Assembly: GCF_046237605.1 (NCBI RefSeq)
Contig: NZ_CP143542.1
Location: forward strand, 3,410,001-3,474,000
DNA: 64,000 bases
Origin: Paraperibacillus marinus
GTDB lineage: Bacteria > Bacillota > Bacilli > Bacillales > DSM-1321
Reading direction: 5' to 3'
Positions 1 through 8,169 of the stretch are shown piece by piece. The notes under the pieces were generated by a model, which made no database searches, had not been told where the DNA came from, and worked only from the letters and a program-made list of their open reading frames with translations. A program made the position numbers and the translations under genes. Each line of letters starts with the position of its first letter. The first letter of the stretch is position 1.

Positions 1-21
1 AAGAGGCGAAGGAGAAGCAAA

Positions 22-420
22 GTGAGTAAAGCTCTCGGAGTTTCCTGGCTGAGTGCTGTCATTGCTGCCCTTGGCAGTCTTTATTTCAGCGAAGTCCTGC
101 ATTTTGTGCCATGTACATTATGCTGGTATCAGCGGATCTTGATGTATCCCCTCGCTGTCATTCTCGGCATCGCCGTATATAAACGCGATCATTCAGTATA
201 CCGCTATGCCCTGCCTCTTTCGTTTCTCGGCATGGTGGTGTCTGCCTATCACTATAGCCTTCAAAAGCTTCCATTCATGCAGGAGTTCGAGGTCTGCACA
301 GGAGGAGTCCCGTGCTCCGGAGAATATATCAATCTGCTTGGATTCATCACCATTCCATTTTTAGCCCTTACTGCCTTCACCATCATCACAGTCTGTTTGT
401 GGAAACTGAAGAAAAAGTAA
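22..420 (+). CDS. bdbC: BdbC/DsbB-type disulfide bond formation protein (copy 1)
   Basis: Small four-helix membrane protein of 132 residues that should reoxidise a thiol-disulfide oxidoreductase and pass electrons to quinone. The family's two cysteine pairs are present: CTLC near residues 31-34, followed by the typical WYQR, and a second pair in VCTGGVPC near residues 92-99. Translation starts at GTG, 7 nt after GGAG. A paralogue with the same motifs lies at 28144-28575, where a membrane thioredoxin follows it. The partner of this copy may lie upstream, outside the window. The gene is monocistronic at its 3' side, with a terminator at 424-453. Confidence 0.9.
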   Translation: MSKALGVSWLSAVIAALGSLYFSEVLHFVPCTLCWYQRILMYPLAVILGIAVYKRDHSVYRYALPLSFLGMVVSAYHYSLQKLPFMQEFEVCTGGVPCSGEYINLLGFITIPFLALTAFTIITVCLWKLKKK

Positions 421-423
421 GGA

Positions 424-453
424 ACGGGACAGAGCCTAATTGGTGCTGTCCCG
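424..453 (+). terminator. Intrinsic terminator of bdbC copy 1
   Basis: ACGGGACAG pairs with CTGTCCCGT and is followed by ATTTTTAG. It lies 4 nt after the stop codon. Confidence 0.85.
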
Positions 454-546
454 TATTTTTAGGGGTATCCCCCAAATAAAAAAATTCTGCGTCAATTATC
501 TTATGTGCTCCTGCAATCGTAACCAGGTAATGTATTAGCCCTGGCT

Positions 547-1344
547 TTACTTATCCACTTTCTTAAACCCATGCTTCACCATAATATCCAGCGCCTTTTT
601 TTCCTGCAGAAATTCATAGAAAAGCTCAGCTTCTTTCCCATGTTTTGTATCCTTTACGATTCCCGCAGGATAAATGATGGGAGTGTGGGTATTTTCGGGT
701 GCTGAAGCAGCAATTTCCACTTTGGAGGAAGACAAGGCATCTGTTTTATAGACAACTCCTGCATCGACATTGCTTGATTCAACATATGTAAGCACCTGGC
801 GCACGTCTTTGCCATACACTACTTTTTGTTTCACTGCTTCCCAGATTCCCTGGCTTTTCAATGATTCCTCCGCATACTGGCCAGCCGGGACGGAAGCAGG
901 TGTCCCAAGTGCCAGCCTTCCCGCTTTTCCCAGGTCTTGAAAGGTTTTGATTCCTTTACCGGAACCCCTGGGCACAACCAGGACGAGTTCATTTTCTGCA
1001 AGCTCCGTACCGGTTTCAATCAATCCTTCATCAGCAAGGATTTTGAACTTATCCTGAGCAGCTGAGAAGAACAAATCCACAGGTGCCCCTTGGGAAATTT
1101 GCTGCTGTAGCGCACCTGATGATCCAAAATTATAAGACACATCTATATGAGGATGTTCCTTTTCAAAGGCATCAGCAATTTCGTCAAGAGTTTCCTGCAG
1201 ACTTGCAGCTGCTGAGACTGTGATCTTAACCTTTTCCTGTTCCTTTTGCTGTTGATCCCTATCCCCGGCATACCGTTGATCAGGAGCTCCGCAGCCTGAC
1301 AGCATCAGCAGGGTAGAGAAAATTAATACATGCTTAAGCTTCAT
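547..1344 (-). CDS. modA: Molybdate ABC transporter substrate-binding lipoprotein
   Basis: Predicted extracytoplasmic binding protein for molybdate or a related oxyanion, 265 residues. The signal peptide ends in lipobox LSGC (Cys18). The mature part carries ModA landmarks: AAASLQETLDEIA, FNFGSSGAL-like NFGSSGALQQQI, GAPVDLFFSA and GTPASVPAGQYA. ATG at 1344 is chosen because AGGAGGGGG precedes it; a longer frame exists upstream without a better site. No modB or modC permease/ATPase genes follow in the window, which is unusual for this family, so the partner may be encoded elsewhere. Known of the family: periplasm-like binding of oxyanions. Inferred: the specific ligand. Confidence 0.88.
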   Translation of the reverse strand: MKLKHVLIFSTLLMLSGCGAPDQRYAGDRDQQQKEQEKVKITVSAAASLQETLDEIADAFEKEHPHIDVSYNFGSSGALQQQISQGAPVDLFFSAAQDKFKILADEGLIETGTELAENELVLVVPRGSGKGIKTFQDLGKAGRLALGTPASVPAGQYAEESLKSQGIWEAVKQKVVYGKDVRQVLTYVESSNVDAGVVYKTDALSSSKVEIAASAPENTHTPIIYPAGIVKDTKHGKEAELFYEFLQEKKALDIMVKHGFKKVDK

Positions 1345-1506
1345 GATCCCCCTCCTCCTTCTCATGCCGTTTCCAGCGGCACCGACTCTTATTAAATGAT
1401 TATAGCAAAATATGATAGGCAGTTCTGACTTTATCCTTTTCCCATGCTTAGCCTGAGAGCTGAAAGGGAAATAATGAAGAAATCAGGAAAAAGGGGGGAA
1501 TGGCGC

Positions 1507-2007
1507 ATGTCCAATCACAGACACCCGAACGGGAATTTAAATCCTGACCGTTTCCACTATAAAAAACGCAATATATGGTCTGGCGCCCTGTTCGGCATCG
1601 GCTTTGCCGCGTTCATAGATGAAACCGTCTTCCATCAGCTGCTGCGCTGGCATCACTTCTACGACAAATCCACAACGGCGGCAGGCTTGGTTTCTGATGG
1701 GTTATTCCACGCATTCAGCTGGTTCGCCACCATCGCCGGGTTATTCATTCTCGCTGACCTCAGGCGGAGGAAGGGATTGTGGCATGCCAAATGGTGGGGA
1801 GGCAAGCTCCTTGGCGCTGGAGGCTTTCAGTTATACGATGGAATTATCCAGCATAAATGGATGCGCATCCATCAAATCCGTTATGTGGATCATGTGTTTA
1901 TATACGATCTTGTCTGGAATATCACAGCAGCTCTCATGATGCTGGCTGGCTTTTATCTGATCATGCGGAAGAAAGGCAGGCAGGAGGAGTCTTCATATGA
2001 ATCATGA
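1507..2007 (+). CDS. DUF2243 membrane protein
   Basis: A 166-residue protein with about four membrane helices, rich in His and Trp, matching the DUF2243 family (for example the GIGFAAFIDETVFHQLLRWH stretch and LYDGIIQHKWMRIHQIR). Its function is not established. The start ATG at 1507 has AGGGGGGAA 7-8 nt upstream; an ATG at 1474 is an alternative. It overlaps the following ctaG-like gene by 11 nt, so translational coupling is likely. In Bacillaceae, DUF2243 genes are commonly paired with CtaG-like genes, which hints at a role around haem-copper oxidase assembly or copper delivery. That role is inference from context. Confidence 0.8.
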   Translation: MSNHRHPNGNLNPDRFHYKKRNIWSGALFGIGFAAFIDETVFHQLLRWHHFYDKSTTAAGLVSDGLFHAFSWFATIAGLFILADLRRRKGLWHAKWWGGKLLGAGGFQLYDGIIQHKWMRIHQIRYVDHVFIYDLVWNITAALMMLAGFYLIMRKKGRQEESSYES

Positions 2008-2806
2008 TCACCACTCTGTGAAGGGCGGCGAATTTATGCCCGAGAGCTGGCTTATCCCCCGGATTCTTTTGGCCGCCCTATTCATAGCCGGCCTGCTTCT
2101 GTATGCGTTTGCTGCCTATTATTCCAGGAGGAGGTATAAATCCTGGCCCAGCCGCCGGATTTTAGGATTTGGAGCTGGGGCGCTATGCGCTCTCGCAGCA
2201 GTTTCAGGTCCGCTTGCAGATCTTTCTCATTCTGATTTCAGGGCGCATATGGCGGGACATGTGTTACTGGGAATGCTCGCTCCGCTCCTGATGGTCACAG
2301 GTGCACCGATGACCCTTTTAATGAGGTCGCTCAGCACATCCGCTTCCCGGAGATTGACCAGCTGGCTGAAGATGGGTCTCCCCCGCCTGTTCATCCATCC
2401 TGTATTCGCAGCGGTCCTTAACTTGGGCGGGCTCTGGCTTCTCTATGCAACCCCGCTATTTTCGCTGATGCACCAGAATATATTTCTCTATTTCATCATT
2501 CATCTCCATATTTTCCTGGCTGGCTTTCTTTTCACTGCCGCTATTATTTACATAGATCCTGTGCCTCACAGAATTTCGTCTGGCTTTCGTGCAGCCGTCC
2601 TGATTCTCTTCATGGCGGGACACGGCATTTTGTCCAAATACCTGTACGCCCATCCGCCAGGAGGCGTGGCGGCAGGAGATGCTGAAACCGGCGCTATGAT
2701 CATGTATTATGCCGGTGATGTTATCGACGCAGCTATCATCGTGATTTTATGTTCCCAGTGGTATAAGGCAGTCAGGCCATCAGCCAAAATGGCAGTGACC
2801 AGATAA
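1997..2806 (+). CDS. ctaG: CtaG-like cytochrome c oxidase assembly membrane protein
   Basis: A 269-residue polytopic membrane protein of the caa3-type CtaG family. It begins with a His-rich cytosolic or leader stretch (HDHH) and continues with about seven hydrophobic segments. Family landmarks include DFRAHMAGHVLLGM, IIHLHIFLAGFLFT and MAGHGILSKYLY, whose conserved His and Met residues could bind copper. GGAGG lies 7 nt before the ATG, inside the end of the DUF2243 gene. No cta oxidase genes are nearby, so this could be a paralogue of the main ctaG rather than the locus next to ctaCDEF. Confidence 0.85.
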   Translation: MNHDHHSVKGGEFMPESWLIPRILLAALFIAGLLLYAFAAYYSRRRYKSWPSRRILGFGAGALCALAAVSGPLADLSHSDFRAHMAGHVLLGMLAPLLMVTGAPMTLLMRSLSTSASRRLTSWLKMGLPRLFIHPVFAAVLNLGGLWLLYATPLFSLMHQNIFLYFIIHLHIFLAGFLFTAAIIYIDPVPHRISSGFRAAVLILFMAGHGILSKYLYAHPPGGVAAGDAETGAMIMYYAGDVIDAAIIVILCSQWYKAVRPSAKMAVTR

Positions 2807-2828
2807 GTTAGAGCCAGACCACCAGAAA

Positions 2829-2863
2829 AAGTCCGTTCCCGGGCAGTACCCGGAAACGGACTT
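2829..2863. terminator. Bidirectional terminator hairpin
   Basis: AAGTCCGTTnCCGGG pairs with CCCGGnAACGGACTT across a 5-nt loop. It lies between the convergent ctaG-like and GAF-STAS genes, so it can serve both. Confidence 0.8.
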
Positions 2864-2875
2864 GTTGATCTGGCT

Positions 2876-3739
2876 TTACTTTATCCTTTTTTGAAGAGTA
2901 AAGCCGATCTTGTAGATTGCCCGCTCCAGATTGGCCTCGGTGCTTATATCGTTTAAATCAGCACCTGCTTCAACGACTTTCCGCGCAACCTCAGGACTGA
3001 GACCTGTCAGGATGGGTTTTACGCCGATCAATCCTAATAAATTTACAATCTTCATTAAAGAAGCAATTACCAGATGATCTACCCTGAGAATTCCGGACAG
3101 ATCAATGATCAGGTATTCCAGCGACAAATGCTGGCTTTTTGACAGGGCGAAAAGGAGGATATTTCCAGCCCGGTATTCGGTAATCACACCGATGATAGGC
3201 AGGATGGCGACTCCTTTCGTGATGGGAACAAACGGAGCAGACAGACTCTGAATCTGCTGATAGGCATCATCCAATTCCAGTACATATGTAAGCAGGGAAG
3301 CCATTCTCCGGAACAATTCAATATGTTGTTCCGAGATTGTGATATTCCTGGTATCCAGTCCGCAGATTGTTCCATAATTCTTTCCATCTACATAATAAAT
3401 CGGTATGCCGATGAAAGTTCCGCCGCCAAGGCCTTTTGTTACGTCCAATGAGCTAGTCTGATCACTTCTATTAAGGTCAGGTATGACAAGCACTTCACTG
3501 CCATGATCGACACTCAGCTTGCAGAAGGTTTGTTCAAAAGGCAGGGAATCCCCTTCTGACAGTAAATGATCATCCTTATTGAGGACCTTGACAATGGAGT
3601 TTACTTGACTATCATTTTTAGCGATGAAAAGGGTGTTGATATCCAAAAGCTTGCTCAACATGATCAGAATGCTGTCTGCTGCATCTTCAAAATTTTTGAA
3701 GGTTTTTGTCCCAAGGGTAATATCGCTTAAAGTATTCAT
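2876..3739 (-). CDS. GAF-STAS domain regulator (RsbR-like)
   Basis: A 287-residue soluble protein with an N-terminal GAF-like sensor (about residues 20-160, with FIGIPIYYVDGKNYGTICGLD) and a C-terminal STAS domain (about 175-285, with YLIIDLSG and GLSPEVARKVVEAGADL). This is the layout of stressosome RsbR paralogues, whose variable N-terminus senses a signal and whose STAS domain enters the stressosome. Start ATG at 3739 has GAGAGGA upstream. The usual RsbR phosphoacceptor Thr is not obvious, because the STAS strand reads IDLSGILRVD with Ser at the expected position. Blue-light YtvA is a PAS-STAS relative, but the N-terminus here looks GAF rather than LOV. Confidence 0.8.
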   Translation of the reverse strand: MNTLSDITLGTKTFKNFEDAADSILIMLSKLLDINTLFIAKNDSQVNSIVKVLNKDDHLLSEGDSLPFEQTFCKLSVDHGSEVLVIPDLNRSDQTSSLDVTKGLGGGTFIGIPIYYVDGKNYGTICGLDTRNITISEQHIELFRRMASLLTYVLELDDAYQQIQSLSAPFVPITKGVAILPIIGVITEYRAGNILLFALSKSQHLSLEYLIIDLSGILRVDHLVIASLMKIVNLLGLIGVKPILTGLSPEVARKVVEAGADLNDISTEANLERAIYKIGFTLQKRIK

Positions 3740-3804
3740 GAGGGATCCTCTCAGTTTCTTTCCCCCATGATAACATCCACGGTACTTTTTAACCAATTTA
3801 AGCA

Positions 3805-3988
3805 GAAAACAAACATGAGTTTTCTACTCACAGCCCATGCAGGAAAGGAACCTGGTCAAAAGCAGGAACAAACACAATAAGGCGGTGGAGCGGAGTAAGG
3901 CACACCAGGAATGCCAGCAAGATACATAGTGTTTATACCTGCCTGCAGGAAGGCTTATAATACATGCAGCTCCGGCCCTTTTCCACAG
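3805..3988 (-). repeat. Terminator-associated intergenic element, copy 1
   Basis: About 184 bp. Read on the minus strand it starts CTGTGGAAAAGG directly after the feoB terminator and ends near CTCATGTTTGTTTTC. It shares blocks with 15426-15565, 31767-31955 and 38179-38366, including CCGCTCCACCGCCTTATTG and TTGTTCCTGCT. A hairpin, TGAGT-5 nt-ACTCA, lies at the far end. No open frame is shared by the copies. Confidence 0.85.
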
Positions 3989-3992
3989 AAGA

Positions 3993-4011
3993 GCCGGGAT
4001 TACTTCCCGGC
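3993..4011 (-). terminator. Likely terminator of the feo operon
   Basis: GCCGGG and CCCGGC pair over a 7-nt loop just after the last feo gene, followed on the minus strand by TCTTCTG. The weak T tract lowers certainty. Confidence 0.55.
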
Positions 4012-4025
4012 ATCTAGTCTTCTAT

Positions 4026-5396
4026 TTAGATCCAGCCGAACAATCCTGCTGCCTGGGCAATGATAAACGGTACAAGAATCGCCAGTACAGTCGGAATTAA
4101 AAAGGCAAGGAAGGTCCATTTTTTACTCTTCGTCTCTTTGTAAATATTAAGGAGAGCTGTCCCGCATGGATAATGCAGCAGGGAAAACAGCATCATATTC
4201 AAGGCCGTGACCCAGGTCCAGCCATGCTCGAGGAATACTTTCTTCAAATCTGCCAAACTATCCAATTCGGTGAGAGAACCCGTAGACAGGTATCCCATCA
4301 GCAGGATAGGAAGCACGATTTCATTTGCCGGAAGACCGAGTATGAATGCAAACAGGATATACCCATCAAGACCGAGCATCCTCCCGAATGGATCCAAAAA
4401 GTTTACACAATGCATCAGGAGGCTCAAATCACCGATATATACATTGGCAATCACCCAGGTAAGGACGGCTGCAGGAGCTGCAACCTTGACTGCCCTGACC
4501 AGCACGGTCCAGGACTTTGTAAGCGACGAGCGAATGACTGTATCAAAGAATTTCGGGCGCCGGTATGGGGGCAGCTCAAGAGTATAGTGAGTGGGCACAC
4601 CTTTCAGGGCCGTTTTGCTCAATGCCCAGGAAACAAAGAAAGTCACCAGGATTCCGAATAACACGAGGCTTACCACCACTCCTGCTGAAACAAGCATTTT
4701 CCATCCGCCTGTGAAATTGGCGGCCATGAACATGGATGATAAAATAATCAGCGTTCCCCAGCGGCCGTTGCATGGTACAAAGTTATTCGTCAGGATTGCG
4801 AGCATCCTCTCTCTCGGCGACTCAATGATCCTCGATGACATGACAGCGGCAGCATTGCAGCCAAACCCCATCGCCATGGTCAAGGACTGCTTTCCATGTG
4901 CACCTGCCTTCTTGAAGATGCGGTCCATATTAAAGGCAACCCGGGGCAGATAGCCAAAATTTTCAAGGAGTGCAAACACAGGAAAGAATATGGCCATAGG
5001 AGGCAGCATGACGCTAATGACCCAGGTGGAACCCCTGTATAACCCCAAGACCAGGAGTCCGTGAAGCCACCCGGGCGCCCCCGCATAATGGAATGCTTGT
5101 GTCAGGTAGTTTTCAATCCAGCCGAAAAACTGGGCAAGCAGCGAAGACGGAATATTGGCACCGGCAATGGTTAGATAAAAAACAACTCCCAGCATGATGA
5201 TCATGATAGGAAAGCCGAGGATCGGCGAAGTGAAGATAGCATCCAGTTTTTCAGTCCGTGCATCATGGGACTGTTTAGAAGTCACCGCCTGACCGCACAG
5301 AGATCTGCTGTTTTCATAGAGCTGCTGGATGATATCATCCCTGAGCCCGGAGGATGAGAGAGTCTTTGCTTCCGTATACAAACCTTCTAAATTCAT
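4026..5396 (-). CDS. feoB: FeoB transmembrane (nucleoside-recognition/Gate) subunit, split from the GTPase
   Basis: A 456-residue membrane protein equal to the permease half of FeoB. It carries the FeoB Cys motifs GFGCN (177-181) and NFVPCNGR (205-212) and about nine to ten hydrophobic segments. The N-terminal G domain is missing and is encoded by the preceding separate gene; the two share an ATGA overlap (5393-5396), so they are co-translated. Known: FeoB imports ferrous iron, with GTP binding controlling the pore. Inferred: the two polypeptides reassemble into one transporter. A sequencing frameshift is unlikely, because a clean stop/start overlap separates the genes and both have full domain ends. 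Confidence 0.9.
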   Translation of the reverse strand: MNLEGLYTEAKTLSSSGLRDDIIQQLYENSRSLCGQAVTSKQSHDARTEKLDAIFTSPILGFPIMIIMLGVVFYLTIAGANIPSSLLAQFFGWIENYLTQAFHYAGAPGWLHGLLVLGLYRGSTWVISVMLPPMAIFFPVFALLENFGYLPRVAFNMDRIFKKAGAHGKQSLTMAMGFGCNAAAVMSSRIIESPRERMLAILTNNFVPCNGRWGTLIILSSMFMAANFTGGWKMLVSAGVVVSLVLFGILVTFFVSWALSKTALKGVPTHYTLELPPYRRPKFFDTVIRSSLTKSWTVLVRAVKVAAPAAVLTWVIANVYIGDLSLLMHCVNFLDPFGRMLGLDGYILFAFILGLPANEIVLPILLMGYLSTGSLTELDSLADLKKVFLEHGWTWVTALNMMLFSLLHYPCGTALLNIYKETKSKKWTFLAFLIPTVLAILVPFIIAQAAGLFGWI

Positions 5397-6091
5397 TGCA
5401 CTTCCCCCCTATGCGTGGCAATCTGCCTGTTTATTTCCCTTAAAAGCCCTTCATCTCCGTCCAATAGACGCAATGCAACCCAGCGGGGTGATAGTGTGTT
5501 CCCCACAATTTTTTTTACTTTTTCCTCCATGGCGCTGATTTTCTCTTCAATCTCCGGTTTATAAACCATCTGGATGGGATTGCATTCAATTACGCCCTTC
5601 AAGATCCGGTCCATCGTATCGAGGAGCATGGGGATGCCGGTTTTATTTCTGGCCGAGATTTTTATAACGGGGACTCCAAGCCGCCTCGTCAGCAGCTGTT
5701 CATTGATCTGAATTCCCTGCTTTTCCGCTTCATCCATCAAATTGATGCAGATGATGACATTTTTTGTGATTTCCAATACCTGAAGTGCCAGGTTCATATT
5801 CCGTTCAAGAGCGGTTGCATCGAGGACAACCAGTGTTAAATCCGGTTTTTCAAACGCTATATAATTGCGTGCCGCCTCTTCATCTGCTGAATTGGAGAAA
5901 AGTGAATAAGTACCCGGCAGGTCAATCAGCCTGATGACTGCTCCCTTATGGCGGATGGTCCCTTCAGCAAGCGAGACGGTCTTGCCGGCCCAGTTGCCGG
6001 TGTGCTGCTTCAGCCCTGTCAACGCATTGAACAAAGTGCTTTTCCCGGTGTTTGGATTTCCAGCAAGTGCGACTCTATATGTGTCAGTCAT
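5393..6091 (-). CDS. feoB: FeoB GTPase subunit (stand-alone G domain)
   Basis: A 232-residue soluble GTPase with all G motifs: G1 GNPNTGKS (11-18), G3 DLPG (56-59), G4 NLMD (116-119) and a G5-like SARN, followed by a helical GDI-like stretch. In most bacteria this domain is fused to the FeoB membrane part; here it is a separate gene ending in an ATGA overlap with the membrane subunit gene. It overlaps feoA by 8 nt upstream. It should act at the inner face of the membrane to gate Fe(II) uptake. Confidence 0.9.
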   Translation of the reverse strand: MTDTYRVALAGNPNTGKSTLFNALTGLKQHTGNWAGKTVSLAEGTIRHKGAVIRLIDLPGTYSLFSNSADEEAARNYIAFEKPDLTLVVLDATALERNMNLALQVLEITKNVIICINLMDEAEKQGIQINEQLLTRRLGVPVIKISARNKTGIPMLLDTMDRILKGVIECNPIQMVYKPEIEEKISAMEEKVKKIVGNTLSPRWVALRLLDGDEGLLREINRQIATHRGEVQ

Positions 6092-6335
6092 TCGGCAGCA
6101 GCTCCCCTTCTATGTTATAGCTCTCCTGTTTCCGCAGGGCGATCACGGTCTGGCTTACCCTGAATGCGACAGGATCTCCCAGAGGACTTTTCCTTACCAC
6201 CTGGACGACAGCTCCAGGGACAAAGCCTAAATCCATGAGCCTTCTTCGCATCACACCCTCAAGGTTCATAGAAGTGATTTTTATGGAATCCCCTTTCTTC
6301 CCTTGAGATAGTTTGATTTTATTGACTACACCCAT
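6084..6335 (-). CDS. feoA: FeoA SH3-like ferrous iron transport protein
   Basis: An 83-residue cytoplasmic protein with the FeoA SH3-like fold signature (MRRRLMDLGFVPGAVVQVV, then SPLGDPVAFRV). It is the first gene of feoA-feoB(G)-feoB(membrane). GGAGGG stands 8 nt before ATG 6335. A sigma-A promoter with a Fur-like box lies upstream at 6384-6415, consistent with induction when iron is low. Confidence 0.92.
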   Translation of the reverse strand: MGVVNKIKLSQGKKGDSIKITSMNLEGVMRRRLMDLGFVPGAVVQVVRKSPLGDPVAFRVSQTVIALRKQESYNIEGELLPND

Positions 6336-6383
6336 TTATTTTCCCTCCGTTCTAATTTGTTTCCTTAACGCAACTTTTAATTT

Positions 6384-6415
6384 ATACTATGTTTGTTTTT
6401 GAATAATGTCAATCA
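6384..6415 (-). promoter_or_regulatory. feo promoter with overlapping Fur-like box
   Basis: On the minus strand, TTGACA (6407-6412) and TAGTAT (6384-6389) are separated by exactly 17 nt. TGATTGACATTATTCA (6400-6415) overlaps the -35 and resembles the 7-1-7 Fur box (TGATAATnATTATCA) in most of its right half but only part of its left half. The promoter is well supported; the Fur assignment is tentative. Confidence 0.6.
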
Positions 6416-6590
6416 AAAAAATAATATGGCCTTCTGTAAACATGTTTTTGCTTCCTGCCTGGCCGATGTATGACTGTTTAAAGCAATAAAGTATTAAATT
6501 TTTCACAAAGTAGGTTCGTCCGGTAAATAACTGGGTAAGTAATCCTATTATGACTGCATGACATTTCATGCGATTTTAGGAGGAAAGCTC

Positions 6591-8042
6591 ATGGAGCGAA
6601 ATCATACAATTATTCAATTCTTTGAATGGCACACAGAAGCCGATGGCATGCACTGGAACCGTCTGAAAGAGCTTGCTCCATCTTTAAAAGAAAAAGGAAT
6701 CTCCTCGATATGGCTCCCCCCTGTCACAAAAGCCACCTCGCCGGATGATAACGGCTATGCTCCTTACGACCTGTACGATCTCGGAGAATTTGACCAAAAA
6801 GGATCCATCCGCACGAAATATGGTACTAAGCTTGAATTGATTGATGCAATTTCCGCCTGTCATATAGAGGGCCTCAAGGTATATATCGACATTGTGATGA
6901 ATCACAAAGCCGGGGCCGATGAAACGGAATTATTCCAAGTGATCGAGGTCGACCAGGAGAACCGGACTGAAGAAATATCCGAACCATTTGATATTGAGGG
7001 CTGGACCAAGTTCACGTTCCCCGGACGGGCCGGCAGATATTCAGAATTCCAATGGGATTTTGGACATTTCAATGGGACAGATTATGATGCCAAGAGGGAT
7101 AAAACCGGTGTTTATAAGATTGTGGGAGAACATAAAGACTGGAATGATCATGTGGATGACGAATTCGGCAACTATGATTATCTGATGTTCGCCAATATCG
7201 ATTATGATCACAGGGATGTCCAGAAGGAAATGATTGAGTGGGGAAAATGGCTTTCTGACACACTTAACTGCGATGGCTACCGCCTTGATGCTATCAAGCA
7301 CATCAATCACAATTTTGTCCGTGAATTTGTTGAAGAGATGTTCAAGTACCGTGGAGATGATTTTTACTTTGTCGGCGAATTCTGGAAACCGGACCTTGAT
7401 GCCTGCCAGAAATATTTGGACCAGGTTGACTATAACATTGATTTATTTGATGTTCCCTTGCATTACAAGCTCCATCAGGCCTCTATTGAAGGCAGGAATT
7501 TTGACTTGTCCTCCATTTTTGAGGAAACCCTTGTCAGCTCGCATCCCATGAATGCTGTCACTTTTGTGGACAATCATGATTCCCAGCCCCATGAGGCACT
7601 TGAATCATGGGTGCAGGACTGGTTTAAACCAAGCGCATATGCCCTCATCCTGCTCCGGAGGGATGGATATCCGGTTCTCTTTTATGGAGATTATTACGGC
7701 ATTGGCGGCCCAGAGCCGGAAGAAGGCAAAAAGGATATATTGGATGCACTTCTGTGCGCCAGGTACGATAAAGCATATGGGGAACAGACAGATTACTTTG
7801 ACCACCCGAATACCATCGGCTGGGTGCGCCACGGTGTTGATGAATTCGAGGATTCAGGCTGTGCAGTAGTAATATCCAACGGCGATGAAGGCGAAAAGCG
7901 GATGTTCGCCGGAGAAAACAAAGCCGGTCAGATCTGGATTGATCTTACAGGATCAAGGGAGGATGAAATCACCATAGAAGAAGATGGACATGCAGCCTTC
8001 CCGGTAAACGGCGGTAGTGTTTCAGTCTGGGCTAAAAAGTAG
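6591..8042 (+). CDS. Cytoplasmic alpha-amylase (GH13)
   Basis: A 483-residue alpha-amylase without signal peptide, so it should act on internal alpha-glucans or imported maltodextrins. GH13 regions are intact: DIVMNH (100-105), GYRLDAIKH with nucleophile Asp233, GEFW with acid/base Glu263, and FVDNHD with Asp330. The size and motifs fit the liquefying amylase subfamily (GH13_5), as in intracellular E. coli AmyA. Start ATG 6591 follows AGGAGGAAAGCTC. It stands alone, in divergent orientation to feo. Together with the isolated glgC and pgcA in this window it may serve glycogen turnover, which is inference. Confidence 0.92.
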   Translation: MERNHTIIQFFEWHTEADGMHWNRLKELAPSLKEKGISSIWLPPVTKATSPDDNGYAPYDLYDLGEFDQKGSIRTKYGTKLELIDAISACHIEGLKVYIDIVMNHKAGADETELFQVIEVDQENRTEEISEPFDIEGWTKFTFPGRAGRYSEFQWDFGHFNGTDYDAKRDKTGVYKIVGEHKDWNDHVDDEFGNYDYLMFANIDYDHRDVQKEMIEWGKWLSDTLNCDGYRLDAIKHINHNFVREFVEEMFKYRGDDFYFVGEFWKPDLDACQKYLDQVDYNIDLFDVPLHYKLHQASIEGRNFDLSSIFEETLVSSHPMNAVTFVDNHDSQPHEALESWVQDWFKPSAYALILLRRDGYPVLFYGDYYGIGGPEPEEGKKDILDALLCARYDKAYGEQTDYFDHPNTIGWVRHGVDEFEDSGCAVVISNGDEGEKRMFAGENKAGQIWIDLTGSREDEITIEEDGHAAFPVNGGSVSVWAKK

Positions 8043-8169
8043 GTCCCTTTCACAGCATCTTGAATGCTTTCTTCAGCTGTCTGCAGCATAAAAAATAGAA
8101 TGTACATGCAATTATTTTTATCCTCTTCATAGTATGTGGAGCACTACTCACTGCCTATGGGAGGATATT

